Source of the DNA: Aliiruegeria lutimaris
Lineage (GTDB): Bacteria > Pseudomonadota > Alphaproteobacteria > Rhodobacterales > Rhodobacteraceae
NCBI RefSeq assembly: GCF_900099935.1
Contig: NZ_FNEK01000002.1
Location: forward strand, 124,001-188,000
DNA: 64,000 nt
Direction of reading: 5' to 3'
The notes beneath the pieces are model-generated. The model was given only the letters and a program-made list of their open reading frames with translations, did no database searches and was not told the origin of the DNA. Each line of letters begins with the position of its first letter. Positions within the stretch are counted from its first letter, which is position 1. The position numbers and the translations under genes were made by a program. Below, piece after piece: positions 40,126 through 48,837 of this stretch.

Positions 40126-42909
40126 ATGTCGGAAATCAGCAGGGTAGCACTTTTCGGTAAGCTCAACGAGCTGGGGTACAAGGCGGTCGAGGGGGCCACG
40201 GTTTTCTGCAAGATGCGTGGGAACCCCTATGTCGAAATCGTGCATTGGTTGACGCAGATCGTGCAGCTGCCTGATAGCGATATTCACCGTATCATGAAGC
40301 ATTACGATCTGGAGCCGGCGCGACTGGCCGCGGACATGCAGCGCGCGCTCGATGCGCTGCCGCGGGGGGCGACCTCGATCAGCGACCTCTCCACGCATCT
40401 GGAAAACGCGATGGAACGGGCCTGGGTCTATGGCTCGCTTATGTTCAATTCCAACCAGGTCCGCACCGGCCACCTGATCCTCGGCATGGTCAAGACCTCC
40501 GAGCTGCGCCACGTGCTTCACGGCATTTCGGGCGAGTTCAAGAAGGTCGGCGCGGATGACCTCTCCGACAATTTCCCGACCGTCGTGGATGGCTCGCCGG
40601 AGGACAGGCTGCGCCCGCAGGACGGCTCCGTCACCGGCGGCGGCGCGGTGCCTGGCGAGGCATCGGGCGCGATGGCGCCGGCGCAGATGGGCAAGGAGGA
40701 AGCGCTCAAGCAATTCTGCACCGACATGACGGCGCAGGCGCGAGAGGGCAAGATGGACCCGATTGTCGGGCGCGATGACGAGATCCGCCAGATCGTCGAT
40801 ATCCTGATGCGGCGGCGGCAGAACAACCCGATCCTCACCGGCGAGGCTGGCGTGGGCAAGACAGCCGTCGTGGAGGGGTTCGCCCAGCGGATCGCGCGGG
40901 GCGATGTGCCGCCTTCGCTCAAGGATGCGCGGTTGCTCTCGCTCGACGTGGGCCTTTTGCAGGCCGGTGCCTCGATGAAGGGCGAGTTCGAGAACCGGCT
41001 GCGCTCGGTGATCGACGAGGTGCAGGCGTCGACAGTGCCGATCATCCTCTTCGTTGACGAGGCGCACACGCTGATCGGTGCCGGTGGTGCGGCGGGAACG
41101 GGCGACGCGGCGAACCTGCTGAAGCCGGCGCTTGCACGCGGCACGCTCCGCACCGTGGCCGCGACCACCTGGGCCGAGTACAAGAAGCATATCGAGAAGG
41201 ATCCGGCGCTCACCCGGCGTTTCCAGGTGATCCAGGTCGACGAACCGGACGTCAAGAAGGGCGTCCAGATGATGCGCGGCATCGCCTCCATGCTGGAGAA
41301 GCACCACAAGGTGCAGGTGCTCGACGAGGGCATCGAGTCGGCGGTGAAGCTTTCCGCGCGTTATATCCCGGCGCGGCAATTGCCGGACAAGTCGGTCTCG
41401 GTGCTTGATACGGCCTGCGCCCGCGTGGCGGTGAGCCAGCACGCGGTTCCCGCCGAGGTGGATGATTGCCGCAAGCGGATCGACGCGCTGACGACCGAGC
41501 TGGAGATTATCGACCGCGACGAGACTGCCGGTTATGACGTGGACGAGCGCCGCGCCGCAACCATCGAAATGAAAGCCGCCGAAGAGGAACGGCTGAAAGG
41601 GTTGGACGAACGCTGGCAGCAGGAAAGGGGCGTGGTCGAGGCCATCCTCGCGCTCCGGGCGAAGCTGCGCGAAGGCGGGATGCCTGTTGACGAACACCTG
41701 GAAGAGAGTTCCGCGTCAGAGGGCGAGGCCGCCACAGCCGAGGAAGCTGCCACCGACGCGGCCGCCGAAGCGGGCGATGCGCCCGAAGCGGCAGAAGACG
41801 CTCCTGAGCAGAGCATCGATCGTGCAGCGCTCATTGCGGAGCTGCGCGCCAAGAACAAGGAACTGGAGGCGATCCAGGGCGAGCACCCGCTGATCCTGCC
41901 CATCGTTGATGCGCAGGCGGTGGCGAGCGTCATCGGCGACTGGACGGGCATCCCCGTGGGCCGGATGGTCCGCAACGAGATCGACACTGTCCTGCACCTG
42001 CAGGATCACCTCGCCAAGCGGGTGATCGGGCAGGACCACGCGATGCAAATGATTTCCAAGCGCATCCAGACCAGCCGTGCCGGGCTCGACAACCCCAAGA
42101 AACCGATCGGTGTCTTCCTGCTGGCCGGTACTTCGGGCGTCGGCAAGACGGAGACGGCGCTGGCGCTGGCCGAAGTGCTCTATGGCGGCGAGCAGAACGT
42201 CATCACCATCAACATGTCCGAATACCAGGAGGCACATACGGTCAGCTCGCTCAAGGGCGCCCCTCCGGGTTATGTCGGCTATGGCGAGGGTGGCGTTCTG
42301 ACCGAAGCCGTGCGGCGCAAGCCCTATTCGGTGGTGCTGCTCGACGAGGTCGAGAAGGCGCACCCGGACGTGCATGAACTGTTCTTCCAGGTCTTCGACA
42401 AGGGCCAGATGGAAGACGGCGAAGGCCGCGTGATCGATTTCAAGAACACGCTGATTCTGCTGACCTCGAATGCGGGGTCCGAGCTGATCATGGACATGTG
42501 CTCCGATCCGGACCTGCTGCCGGAACCGGAGGGGATCGGGCAGGCGCTACGCGACCCGCTGCTCAAGATCTTCCCTGCGGCACTGCTCGGCCGGCTCGTG
42601 ACCATCCCCTATTACCCGCTGACCCCGGAGGTGATCGGAAAGATCGCCGTTCTCCAGCTCGACCGCATCAAGAAGCGGGTGGAGGAAAGCCATGGCGTGC
42701 CCTTCAACTATACCGACGCCGTGGTCGACACCATTGTCGGGCGCTGCCAGGAACTGGAGTCAGGTGGGCGGATGATCGACGCCATTGTCACCAACACCAT
42801 GCTGCCCGAGGTCTCGGCAGAGTTCCTGCGGCGGATGATGATGGAAGAGGAAATCAACGGCGTGACGGTGGACGCGGCCAACGGCGATTTCACCTATGAT
42901 TTCGTCTGA
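40126..42909 (+). CDS. clpV: Type VI sheath-recycling ATPase ClpV (TssH)
   Basis: 927 residues. N-terminal ClpN domain (about 1-150), AAA1 with Walker A GEAGVGKT (about residue 239) and Walker B ILFVDEAH (about 306), a coiled-coil middle domain, AAA2 with LAGTSGVGKTETALALAE (about 665) and VVLLDEVEKAHPDV, and the ClpB-D2-like C-terminus. It unfolds TssC from contracted sheaths. An Ala/Glu-rich acidic insert (about residues 526-563) interrupts the region between the middle domain and AAA2. The ATG is preceded by GGAGGGAAGGGAC; an in-frame start 39 bases earlier is not needed. Confidence 0.95.
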   Translation: MSEISRVALFGKLNELGYKAVEGATVFCKMRGNPYVEIVHWLTQIVQLPDSDIHRIMKHYDLEPARLAADMQRALDALPRGATSISDLSTHLENAMERAWVYGSLMFNSNQVRTGHLILGMVKTSELRHVLHGISGEFKKVGADDLSDNFPTVVDGSPEDRLRPQDGSVTGGGAVPGEASGAMAPAQMGKEEALKQFCTDMTAQAREGKMDPIVGRDDEIRQIVDILMRRRQNNPILTGEAGVGKTAVVEGFAQRIARGDVPPSLKDARLLSLDVGLLQAGASMKGEFENRLRSVIDEVQASTVPIILFVDEAHTLIGAGGAAGTGDAANLLKPALARGTLRTVAATTWAEYKKHIEKDPALTRRFQVIQVDEPDVKKGVQMMRGIASMLEKHHKVQVLDEGIESAVKLSARYIPARQLPDKSVSVLDTACARVAVSQHAVPAEVDDCRKRIDALTTELEIIDRDETAGYDVDERRAATIEMKAAEEERLKGLDERWQQERGVVEAILALRAKLREGGMPVDEHLEESSASEGEAATAEEAATDAAAEAGDAPEAAEDAPEQSIDRAALIAELRAKNKELEAIQGEHPLILPIVDAQAVASVIGDWTGIPVGRMVRNEIDTVLHLQDHLAKRVIGQDHAMQMISKRIQTSRAGLDNPKKPIGVFLLAGTSGVGKTETALALAEVLYGGEQNVITINMSEYQEAHTVSSLKGAPPGYVGYGEGGVLTEAVRRKPYSVVLLDEVEKAHPDVHELFFQVFDKGQMEDGEGRVIDFKNTLILLTSNAGSELIMDMCSDPDLLPEPEGIGQALRDPLLKIFPAALLGRLVTIPYYPLTPEVIGKIAVLQLDRIKKRVEESHGVPFNYTDAVVDTIVGRCQELESGGRMIDAIVTNTMLPEVSAEFLRRMMMEEEINGVTVDAANGDFTYDFV

Positions 42910-42940
42910 ACGCTCAGGCGTCTGGATATTTGGAGCATTG

Positions 42941-42966
42941 CCTGCCCGGGTGTAGACTCGGGCAGG
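42941..42966 (+). promoter_or_regulatory. Hairpin ahead of vgrG that covers a possible ribosome-binding site
   Basis: CCTGCCCG (42941-42948) pairs with CGGGCAGG (42959-42966) around a ten-base loop. If vgrG starts at 42971, the GGCAGG in the right arm is its ribosome-binding sequence and would be hidden in the stem. This may tune VgrG output or separate it from clpV. Confidence 0.5.
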
Positions 42967-42970
42967 TTGA

Positions 42971-45127
42971 ATGATTGGATTGGCCATGAGTATTAAAATT
43001 GACAAGAGCAAGATTAAGGACTTCCCGATCCGGATGGAGTGCAGCTCGTGTTCCGACCCGCTGGTGCTTGTGGCGGCGCGTATCGACGAAGGTTTCAACG
43101 AGCCTTCCAGGGCCCGGATCGAGTTCATCTCCGATACTCCCAATATCGATCTGGACGATCTCATGGGCCGCGGTATCTCGCTGACGGCCAAGGTGCCGGA
43201 CGGCGCCGACAGGCTCGAATCGGGCGCCCGCGAGCGCAAGCATGTCGGTATATGCGTCAATGCGCGTTTCGTCGGCACCTATGACGGGGCCTGCCATTAC
43301 TGGGCCGAAATCCGGCCCAGGATGTGGTTCCTTTCGCTCAACAAGGATTGCCGGATCTTCCAAGACAAAACCGCGCCGGACATCATCAAGGAAGTGCTGC
43401 AGGATTACGGCGTGACTTTCGACGAGCGGCTGAGCGAAAGTTATCGGTCCCGCGTTATCTGCGTGCAGTATCGGGAGACCGATCTCGCTTTCATCCATCG
43501 CCTGATGGAGGAGGAGGGGATCCATTATTTCTTCGAGTACGATGGCGACGAAAAGATGGTGCTGCATGACGATTCTGCGGCCCATACCCCAGTGCCCGCC
43601 GATGACACGATCCGTTTCCTGGAATTGAACGATCCCAGCCGGCGTGACCTCGAGCATTTCTTCGAGTGGTATATCGACCATGCCGCCACCACCGGAAAAT
43701 ACACCCAGACGGATTACAATTTCGAGAAACCCAAGGCGGATCTGGAAACCTTCCGCTCCCTGCCCAAGGGAAAGCACGACCTGAAAGAACGCGAGATATA
43801 CGACTATCCCGGCCATTACCGGGAAACCTCGGATGGCGAGTTCTATTCCAAGGTGCGGATGGAAGAACGCGCGATCCATTACCGCACATGGCGCGGCACG
43901 GGGCTGGTGTCGAATATCGAGGTCGGCAAGGTATTCAAGGTCTCCAAGCACGAGGTGACGGGAGAGGGCGAGGAATTCGTCGTGCGCTCCGCGACCCATC
44001 TGTTCCAGCTCAACGAACGCGAGCTGAACACGTTGGAAATCAGCCATTTCCCCTCCGGTTCCGTGCGTGCCGAGATCGACTTCAACGATCCCTACCAGGT
44101 TCGGGTCCTGGCGATTCCAAAGCAGGAGAAATTCCGCCCCGCACCGGTCACCCCCTGGCCCGAGATTGCCGGATGTCACACCGCCGTGGTCACCGGACCG
44201 AGCGGCGAGGAGATCTATACCGACAAGTATGGCCGCATCCGGATCCAGTTCCACTGGGACCGGCTGGGCAAGATGGACGAGAAATCCACCTGTTGGGTGC
44301 GTTGCATGATGCCCTGGACGGGAAAGAAATGGGGCATGATCGGCATCCCGCGGATGGGCCAGGAAGTCGTTGTCCAGTTCGAGGAGGGCGATCCGGACCG
44401 GCCGCTCGTCATCGGCATGCTCTACAATGCAGACACGATGCCGCCCTATGAGCTGCCCGCCAACATGACCCAGACAGGGATCAAGTCCCGCTCCACGAAA
44501 GAGGGCAGCAACCAGAATTTCAACGAGCTGCGTTTCGAGGACAAGAAGGGCGAGGAGGAGGTCTATTTCCACGCCGAGAAGAATTACAACCAGGTCGTCG
44601 AGAATGACGCGACGATCAAGATCGGCTTCGACGACATGGACAAGGGCGATCTCACGCAGGAGATCTACCACGACAAGACCGAGGAAGTCGGCAACGATCT
44701 GAAGGTGAAGATCGGCTATGGCGACGGGGGCAAGAGCCCGGGCGACATGACGCACGAGGTCTATAATGACCGCACCGAGACCATTGGCAACAATTTCAAG
44801 ACAACGGTCCAGAAGGGCGACCACGAGAACACCGTCAAGAAGGGCAACATGAAGAACACCGTCTCGATGGGCAATTTCGAAGAGACGATCTCGATGGGCA
44901 ACCACACGACGAAAGTGTCGCTGGGCAAGACCGAGCATGAGGCAATGCAGTCGATCGAACTCAAAGTAGGAGCGAACTCGATCAAGATCGACCAATCGGG
45001 CGTCACCATCAAAGGCATCATGGTCAAGATTGAGGCGCAGGCGATGGCCCAGACCAATGCGCCGATGGTCAAGATTAATGGTAGCGGGATGGTCATGATC
45101 CAGGGCGGCCTGGTGAAGATCAACTAA
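42971..45127 (+). CDS. vgrG: Type VI spike protein VgrG (TssI)
   Basis: 718 residues (713 if the second ATG at 42986, product MSIKIDKSK, is used). The gp27-like part has ADKTAPDIIKEVLQDYGV-type and YRETDLAFIHRLMEEEGIHYFFEY segments, followed by the gp5 OB-fold (DKYGRIRIQFHWDRLGKMDEKS, WVRCMMPWTGKKWGMIGIPRMGQEVVVQFEEGDPDRPLVIG split in family blocks). The beta-helix needle has short repeats such as EEVGNDLKVKIG, GNMKNTVSMGNFEETISMGN. It ends at GGLVKIN without an added effector domain. It caps the Hcp tube. Confidence 0.95.
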   Translation: MIGLAMSIKIDKSKIKDFPIRMECSSCSDPLVLVAARIDEGFNEPSRARIEFISDTPNIDLDDLMGRGISLTAKVPDGADRLESGARERKHVGICVNARFVGTYDGACHYWAEIRPRMWFLSLNKDCRIFQDKTAPDIIKEVLQDYGVTFDERLSESYRSRVICVQYRETDLAFIHRLMEEEGIHYFFEYDGDEKMVLHDDSAAHTPVPADDTIRFLELNDPSRRDLEHFFEWYIDHAATTGKYTQTDYNFEKPKADLETFRSLPKGKHDLKEREIYDYPGHYRETSDGEFYSKVRMEERAIHYRTWRGTGLVSNIEVGKVFKVSKHEVTGEGEEFVVRSATHLFQLNERELNTLEISHFPSGSVRAEIDFNDPYQVRVLAIPKQEKFRPAPVTPWPEIAGCHTAVVTGPSGEEIYTDKYGRIRIQFHWDRLGKMDEKSTCWVRCMMPWTGKKWGMIGIPRMGQEVVVQFEEGDPDRPLVIGMLYNADTMPPYELPANMTQTGIKSRSTKEGSNQNFNELRFEDKKGEEEVYFHAEKNYNQVVENDATIKIGFDDMDKGDLTQEIYHDKTEEVGNDLKVKIGYGDGGKSPGDMTHEVYNDRTETIGNNFKTTVQKGDHENTVKKGNMKNTVSMGNFEETISMGNHTTKVSLGKTEHEAMQSIELKVGANSIKIDQSGVTIKGIMVKIEAQAMAQTNAPMVKINGSGMVMIQGGLVKIN

Positions 45128-45142
45128 GGCTGGGAGCACGAG

Positions 45143-45751
45143 ATGGGCGGACGGTTCGAAGACCTCAACAAGATACCGCAAGTGCCGGCAGCGCGGATAA
45201 TGGCCCAGACCAACCTGTCGCTGGAGACCGAGTTGGAAGGACCGGCATCGGCGGGTGTGTCGCAAGTGCTGGCTGAGTTGGGCGGGCGGGAAGCCGTGAC
45301 CGCGAAGGTGGATATGCTCAAGGTTATGGCGGCGAGCCTGCCGCCGCGGGAACTGACATGGTGGGCCTGTCTGGCGGGCCGCGACGTGATCGGGCAGGAG
45401 GCCACGCCGCCAGCGACACTGGCGGCTGCCGAAGCGTGGGTTTTCCGACCGTCGGAAGAGACCCGCGAAGCCGCCTTTCGTGCCAGCGAGGCCGCCGGGC
45501 CGAGGGACAATACCTCGCTCTGCGCCTTGCTTGCCGTCTATGCGGACGGAACATTGGGTCCCGGCGATCTCAAGGAATTTCCGGCCCCCGAGGGCGGGGC
45601 CGCCGCGATCGCCTTCGGGATGAACGTCATGGCGATCGACGCACGCGGTGGCGATTTTACCGAGGCGGCAGACCTGATGCTGGATCGGGCGCTGGATATC
45701 GCACGGGGCGGCAACGGGCATGTGGAGCAGAAGAACGGGGAGGACGAATGA
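45143..45751 (+). CDS. Unknown protein encoded between vgrG and tagH
   Basis: 202 residues, no signal peptide, Ala-rich and mostly helical. Segments worth noting are AKVDMLKVMAASLPPRELTWWACLAGRDVIG and EAAFRASEAAGPRDNTSLCALLAVYADG. It resembles small helical proteins encoded beside vgrG in alphaproteobacterial type VI operons (possibly DUF6931, a tentative match from memory). It lies 15 bases after vgrG and could be a VgrG-loading adaptor, a chaperone or a spike accessory. There are no catalytic motifs that would make it an obvious effector. Confidence 0.6.
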   Translation: MGGRFEDLNKIPQVPAARIMAQTNLSLETELEGPASAGVSQVLAELGGREAVTAKVDMLKVMAASLPPRELTWWACLAGRDVIGQEATPPATLAAAEAWVFRPSEETREAAFRASEAAGPRDNTSLCALLAVYADGTLGPGDLKEFPAPEGGAAAIAFGMNVMAIDARGGDFTEAADLMLDRALDIARGGNGHVEQKNGEDE

Positions 45752-45824
45752 CGTCTCGACCGTTGCTTTCGTCGCGTAAGTGCCTGAAAGTTACGGGGTA
45801 CGGAAAGACACGCGGGTATCCTCA

Positions 45825-47459
45825 ATGAATGTGGTTTTGCACTTCCAGTCGTCGGGCTCGATCCCGGGCGATGGCCGACCGGTCGCCATGGTCGGCAACT
45901 CGCTGACGATCGGGCGGGGCAAGAATAATGACCTCGTTCTGCCCGACCCGGACCGGCTGATTTCGTCAAATCACTGCGCCATCGAGGACCAGAACGGAAA
46001 TGTCGTGGTCATCGACCTGTCGACCAACGGCACATTCCTGAATTACGGCAAGATCCCTCTGGGCAAGGTGCCGACCCCGCTCAACGACGGCGATATTCTG
46101 AGCATCGGGAATTACGAACTGGCCGTGGCTATCTCGACGGGAAAGGAGACCGGGCAGCCGGCCCTGCTGGATCCGGTCCAGGGCAGGTCCGTTTCGCCAC
46201 GCGGCGCGCGTCCCGACCAGGACCTGGAGGGGCTGCTGGATGCGCCCTCGATGAGCCAGCAAAAGGATGTGATCAACGAACTGCTCGACTCTCCCGGAGG
46301 CCCGGTCGGCCCCAAGGGCATCATGCGGCCCGAGCTGGGCGAGGACGGGCTACTGCCGCCGCTGGGCGAGGGGGAGGAAGATGACATCCTTGGCAAGGGG
46401 CCCGATCCGGACTCGCTGTTGGGCGCCAGTCAGGGCTTGGACAGCTCCTCGTTGAATGACCACATGAACCTGCCGAAAACGGCGAGTTCCACCATACCTG
46501 ACGATTGGGACCTGGATCTGCCCGTCAGCCCGCTCGGCCGGGATGCGCCGGCCGACAACAAAAACCCCTTTGCCGAAGACCCCTTTGCCGAATCCTCCAT
46601 ACCGGGAAGCGCACCGTCCGGGGTTGGGTCCGGCGCGGCCTTCATTCCGGAGGATCTCGATCTCGGTATCGGTGCGCCCGGAGGCGGGACGCCCGCGAAA
46701 ACCACGCCCGCGCCCGAAACAGCGGCGGAAAAGCCGGCGCCACTGGCGTCCGAGCCCGCCCCACCGGTTGCGCCCCCGGCCGAACCTGTCATTGCACCTT
46801 CGCCCGCGCAGGCTACACCGCCCGCACCCGCAGCCGCACCCGCAGCGCCCCAACCCGGAACGCAGGATGCGGAATTGTTGAAGATCCTTCTCGATGCGGC
46901 GGGCGTCGGAGAGGTCGACCTGTCTGACGAGGAAGCTCCGGTCGTTACTGCCGAGCGCCTCGGCAACGTGTTGCGGATCGTCATTCACGGGCTGCGCGAG
47001 ATCCTGATGACGCGCAGCTCCATCAAGTCCGAGTTCCGCATTGACCAGACGCGCATTTCGCCGAGTGGCAACAATGCGTTGAAATTCTCGGTGACGCCGG
47101 AAGAGGCCGTTGAGGCGCTCGTGGGACCGCCGCGCCGCGGCTACCTCGCGGCCGAACTGGCCGCGGATCAGGCGTTGCAGGATATCAAGGCGCACGAGGT
47201 CGCAACGATGACGGGAATGGAAGCGGCCCTGAAAGGCGTGCTCCGGCGGCTCTCGCCCGAGGCACTCGAGTCCGAGATCACCAGTGCCGGTGGCATCGGC
47301 AGCCTGCTGAAGGGGCGCAAGGCGCGCTATTGGGAAACCTATGAACGCATCTATGCCGACGTGGCGGATGCGGCAGAGAATGATTTTCACGAGCTGTTCA
47401 GCCGGGAATTCGCCCGTGCCTACCAGGAACAGCTCAACAAGTTGAAGGGCGGATCATGA
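45825..47459 (+). CDS. tagH: Type VI FHA-domain protein TagH (Fha)
   Basis: 544 residues. N-terminal FHA domain (about 18-90: LTIGRGKNNDLVLPD, SSNHCAIE, DLSTNGTFLN) that reads phosphothreonine, then a long Pro/Ala/Asp-rich disordered stretch (about 100-360), then the conserved TagH C-terminal helical domain (about 375-544; LREILMTRSSIKSEFRI, NNALKFSVTPEEA, YERIYADVADAAENDFHELFSREFARAYQEQ in pieces). It is the target and reader of PpkA phosphorylation in systems with that switch. ATG at 45825 chosen over an in-frame GTG 45 bases earlier, since family sequence begins there. Confidence 0.9.
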   Translation: MNVVLHFQSSGSIPGDGRPVAMVGNSLTIGRGKNNDLVLPDPDRLISSNHCAIEDQNGNVVVIDLSTNGTFLNYGKIPLGKVPTPLNDGDILSIGNYELAVAISTGKETGQPALLDPVQGRSVSPRGARPDQDLEGLLDAPSMSQQKDVINELLDSPGGPVGPKGIMRPELGEDGLLPPLGEGEEDDILGKGPDPDSLLGASQGLDSSSLNDHMNLPKTASSTIPDDWDLDLPVSPLGRDAPADNKNPFAEDPFAESSIPGSAPSGVGSGAAFIPEDLDLGIGAPGGGTPAKTTPAPETAAEKPAPLASEPAPPVAPPAEPVIAPSPAQATPPAPAAAPAAPQPGTQDAELLKILLDAAGVGEVDLSDEEAPVVTAERLGNVLRIVIHGLREILMTRSSIKSEFRIDQTRISPSGNNALKFSVTPEEAVEALVGPPRRGYLAAELAADQALQDIKAHEVATMTGMEAALKGVLRRLSPEALESEITSAGGIGSLLKGRKARYWETYERIYADVADAAENDFHELFSREFARAYQEQLNKLKGGS

Positions 47460-47478
47460 ACAAGGGCGGGAAACGCTG

Positions 47479-48816
47479 ATGTCCTGGGAGAGCAAGGTTC
47501 TTTGGAGCGAAGGGCTGTTCCTTCAACCGCAACATTTCCAGCAGGCCGACCGTTACATGGAAAGCCAGCTTGGCGGGCTGGCAGGGCGGATCCGGCCTTA
47601 TGGCTGGGGTGTGAGCGAGCTGAAGATCAACGAGGAGATGCTGAAGACCGGCCAGTTCGCGATATCCTCCTGTTCCGGCGTCACCCATGACGGCTCGGTT
47701 TTCCGCGTGCCCGAGATCGAGGACCAGCCGCCCTCGCTCGAGGTGCCCTCCACGATCAAGGATTGCATCGTCCATCTCACCATTCCGATCCGCCGGCAGG
47801 GCGCGCTCGAAGTGGACATGACCGGGGCGGAGCTCTCGGCGGCCCGGCTGCGGCCCGCCGAGCTGGAAGTGACCGACACGATCGGAACCGGGCGCAAGCC
47901 GGCGACGATGGCGGTGGGCAAGCTGCGGCTGCAATTCGCGCTGGATGTGGACGACCTGTCCGATCGCCTGGCGATTCCCATTGCCCGGATCATCGAGGTG
48001 AAATCCGACAACGAAATCGTGCTGGATACCGGCTTCGTGCCCAGTTGCATGGATGTGCGCGCGGCCCGTCCGTTGCACAGTTTCCTCAACGAACTGGAAG
48101 GGCTTCTCAACCATCGTGCGACGGCCCTTGCCGGGCGTCTGACGCAGGGTGGCACCAAGGGGGCTGCCGAGATTCAGGATTTCCTGCTGCTGCTCACGCT
48201 CAACCGGGTGCTGCCGCAGGTCAGGCATATGCTGGCGATCGAGAACCTGCATCCGGAGAGCTTCTATCGCTTCTGCGTTGCCGTGACAGGGGAGCTTGCG
48301 ACCTTTATCGACCCGAAGATGCGCCCGCCCGATTTCCCGCCCTATCAGCATCACGACCTGACCAAGAGCTTCTCGCCGGTTATTCGGCAATTGCGGCAGT
48401 ATCTCTCGGCGGTGCTGGAGCAAAACGCGATCTCCATCCCGCTGGAGCCGCGCAAATACGGCATTTCCGTCGGCCTCATCGCCGACCGCAAGCTCATCAC
48501 CACCGCCGGCTTCGTGCTCGCCGTCACTTCCGACGCGCCGGCCGAGAATGTCCGGCGCCATTTCGCCGGCCAATCCAAGATCGGCCCGGTGGAGGAAATC
48601 CGGCAACTGGTCAACTCGGCCCTGCCGGGGATCACGCTGCGGCCGCTGCCGGTTGCGCCGCGCCAGATCCCCTATACCGCCGGTTCTGTCTATTTCGAGC
48701 TCGATCCCAAGAGCCAGTACTGGGGCAAGATGACGACCTCGGGTGGCATCGCGGTGCATGTGTCCGGAACCTATCCGGGGCTCAAGATGGAGCTCTGGGC
48801 GATCCGCCAGAACTGA
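47479..48816 (+). CDS. tssK: Type VI baseplate-membrane connector TssK
   Basis: 445 residues. It opens KVLWSEGLFLQPQHFQQADRY, the diagnostic start of the VasE/ImpJ family, and includes VPRLIKIG-like LDTGFVPSCMDV and FPPYQHHDLTKSF. It docks the baseplate wedges to the TssL-TssM membrane complex. Twenty bases separate it from tagH. Confidence 0.95.
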   Translation: MSWESKVLWSEGLFLQPQHFQQADRYMESQLGGLAGRIRPYGWGVSELKINEEMLKTGQFAISSCSGVTHDGSVFRVPEIEDQPPSLEVPSTIKDCIVHLTIPIRRQGALEVDMTGAELSAARLRPAELEVTDTIGTGRKPATMAVGKLRLQFALDVDDLSDRLAIPIARIIEVKSDNEIVLDTGFVPSCMDVRAARPLHSFLNELEGLLNHRATALAGRLTQGGTKGAAEIQDFLLLLTLNRVLPQVRHMLAIENLHPESFYRFCVAVTGELATFIDPKMRPPDFPPYQHHDLTKSFSPVIRQLRQYLSAVLEQNAISIPLEPRKYGISVGLIADRKLITTAGFVLAVTSDAPAENVRRHFAGQSKIGPVEEIRQLVNSALPGITLRPLPVAPRQIPYTAGSVYFELDPKSQYWGKMTTSGGIAVHVSGTYPGLKMELWAIRQN

Positions 48817-48837
48817 TAGGAGCAAGGCGAGCAGATC

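Noticed and set aside
42914-45721. 935-codon open frame on the minus strand opposite vgrG
   Set aside because: It runs through vgrG and part of the next gene in antisense, is rich in Leu, Val, Asp, Gly and His as expected of an antisense shadow, and has no recognisable domain.
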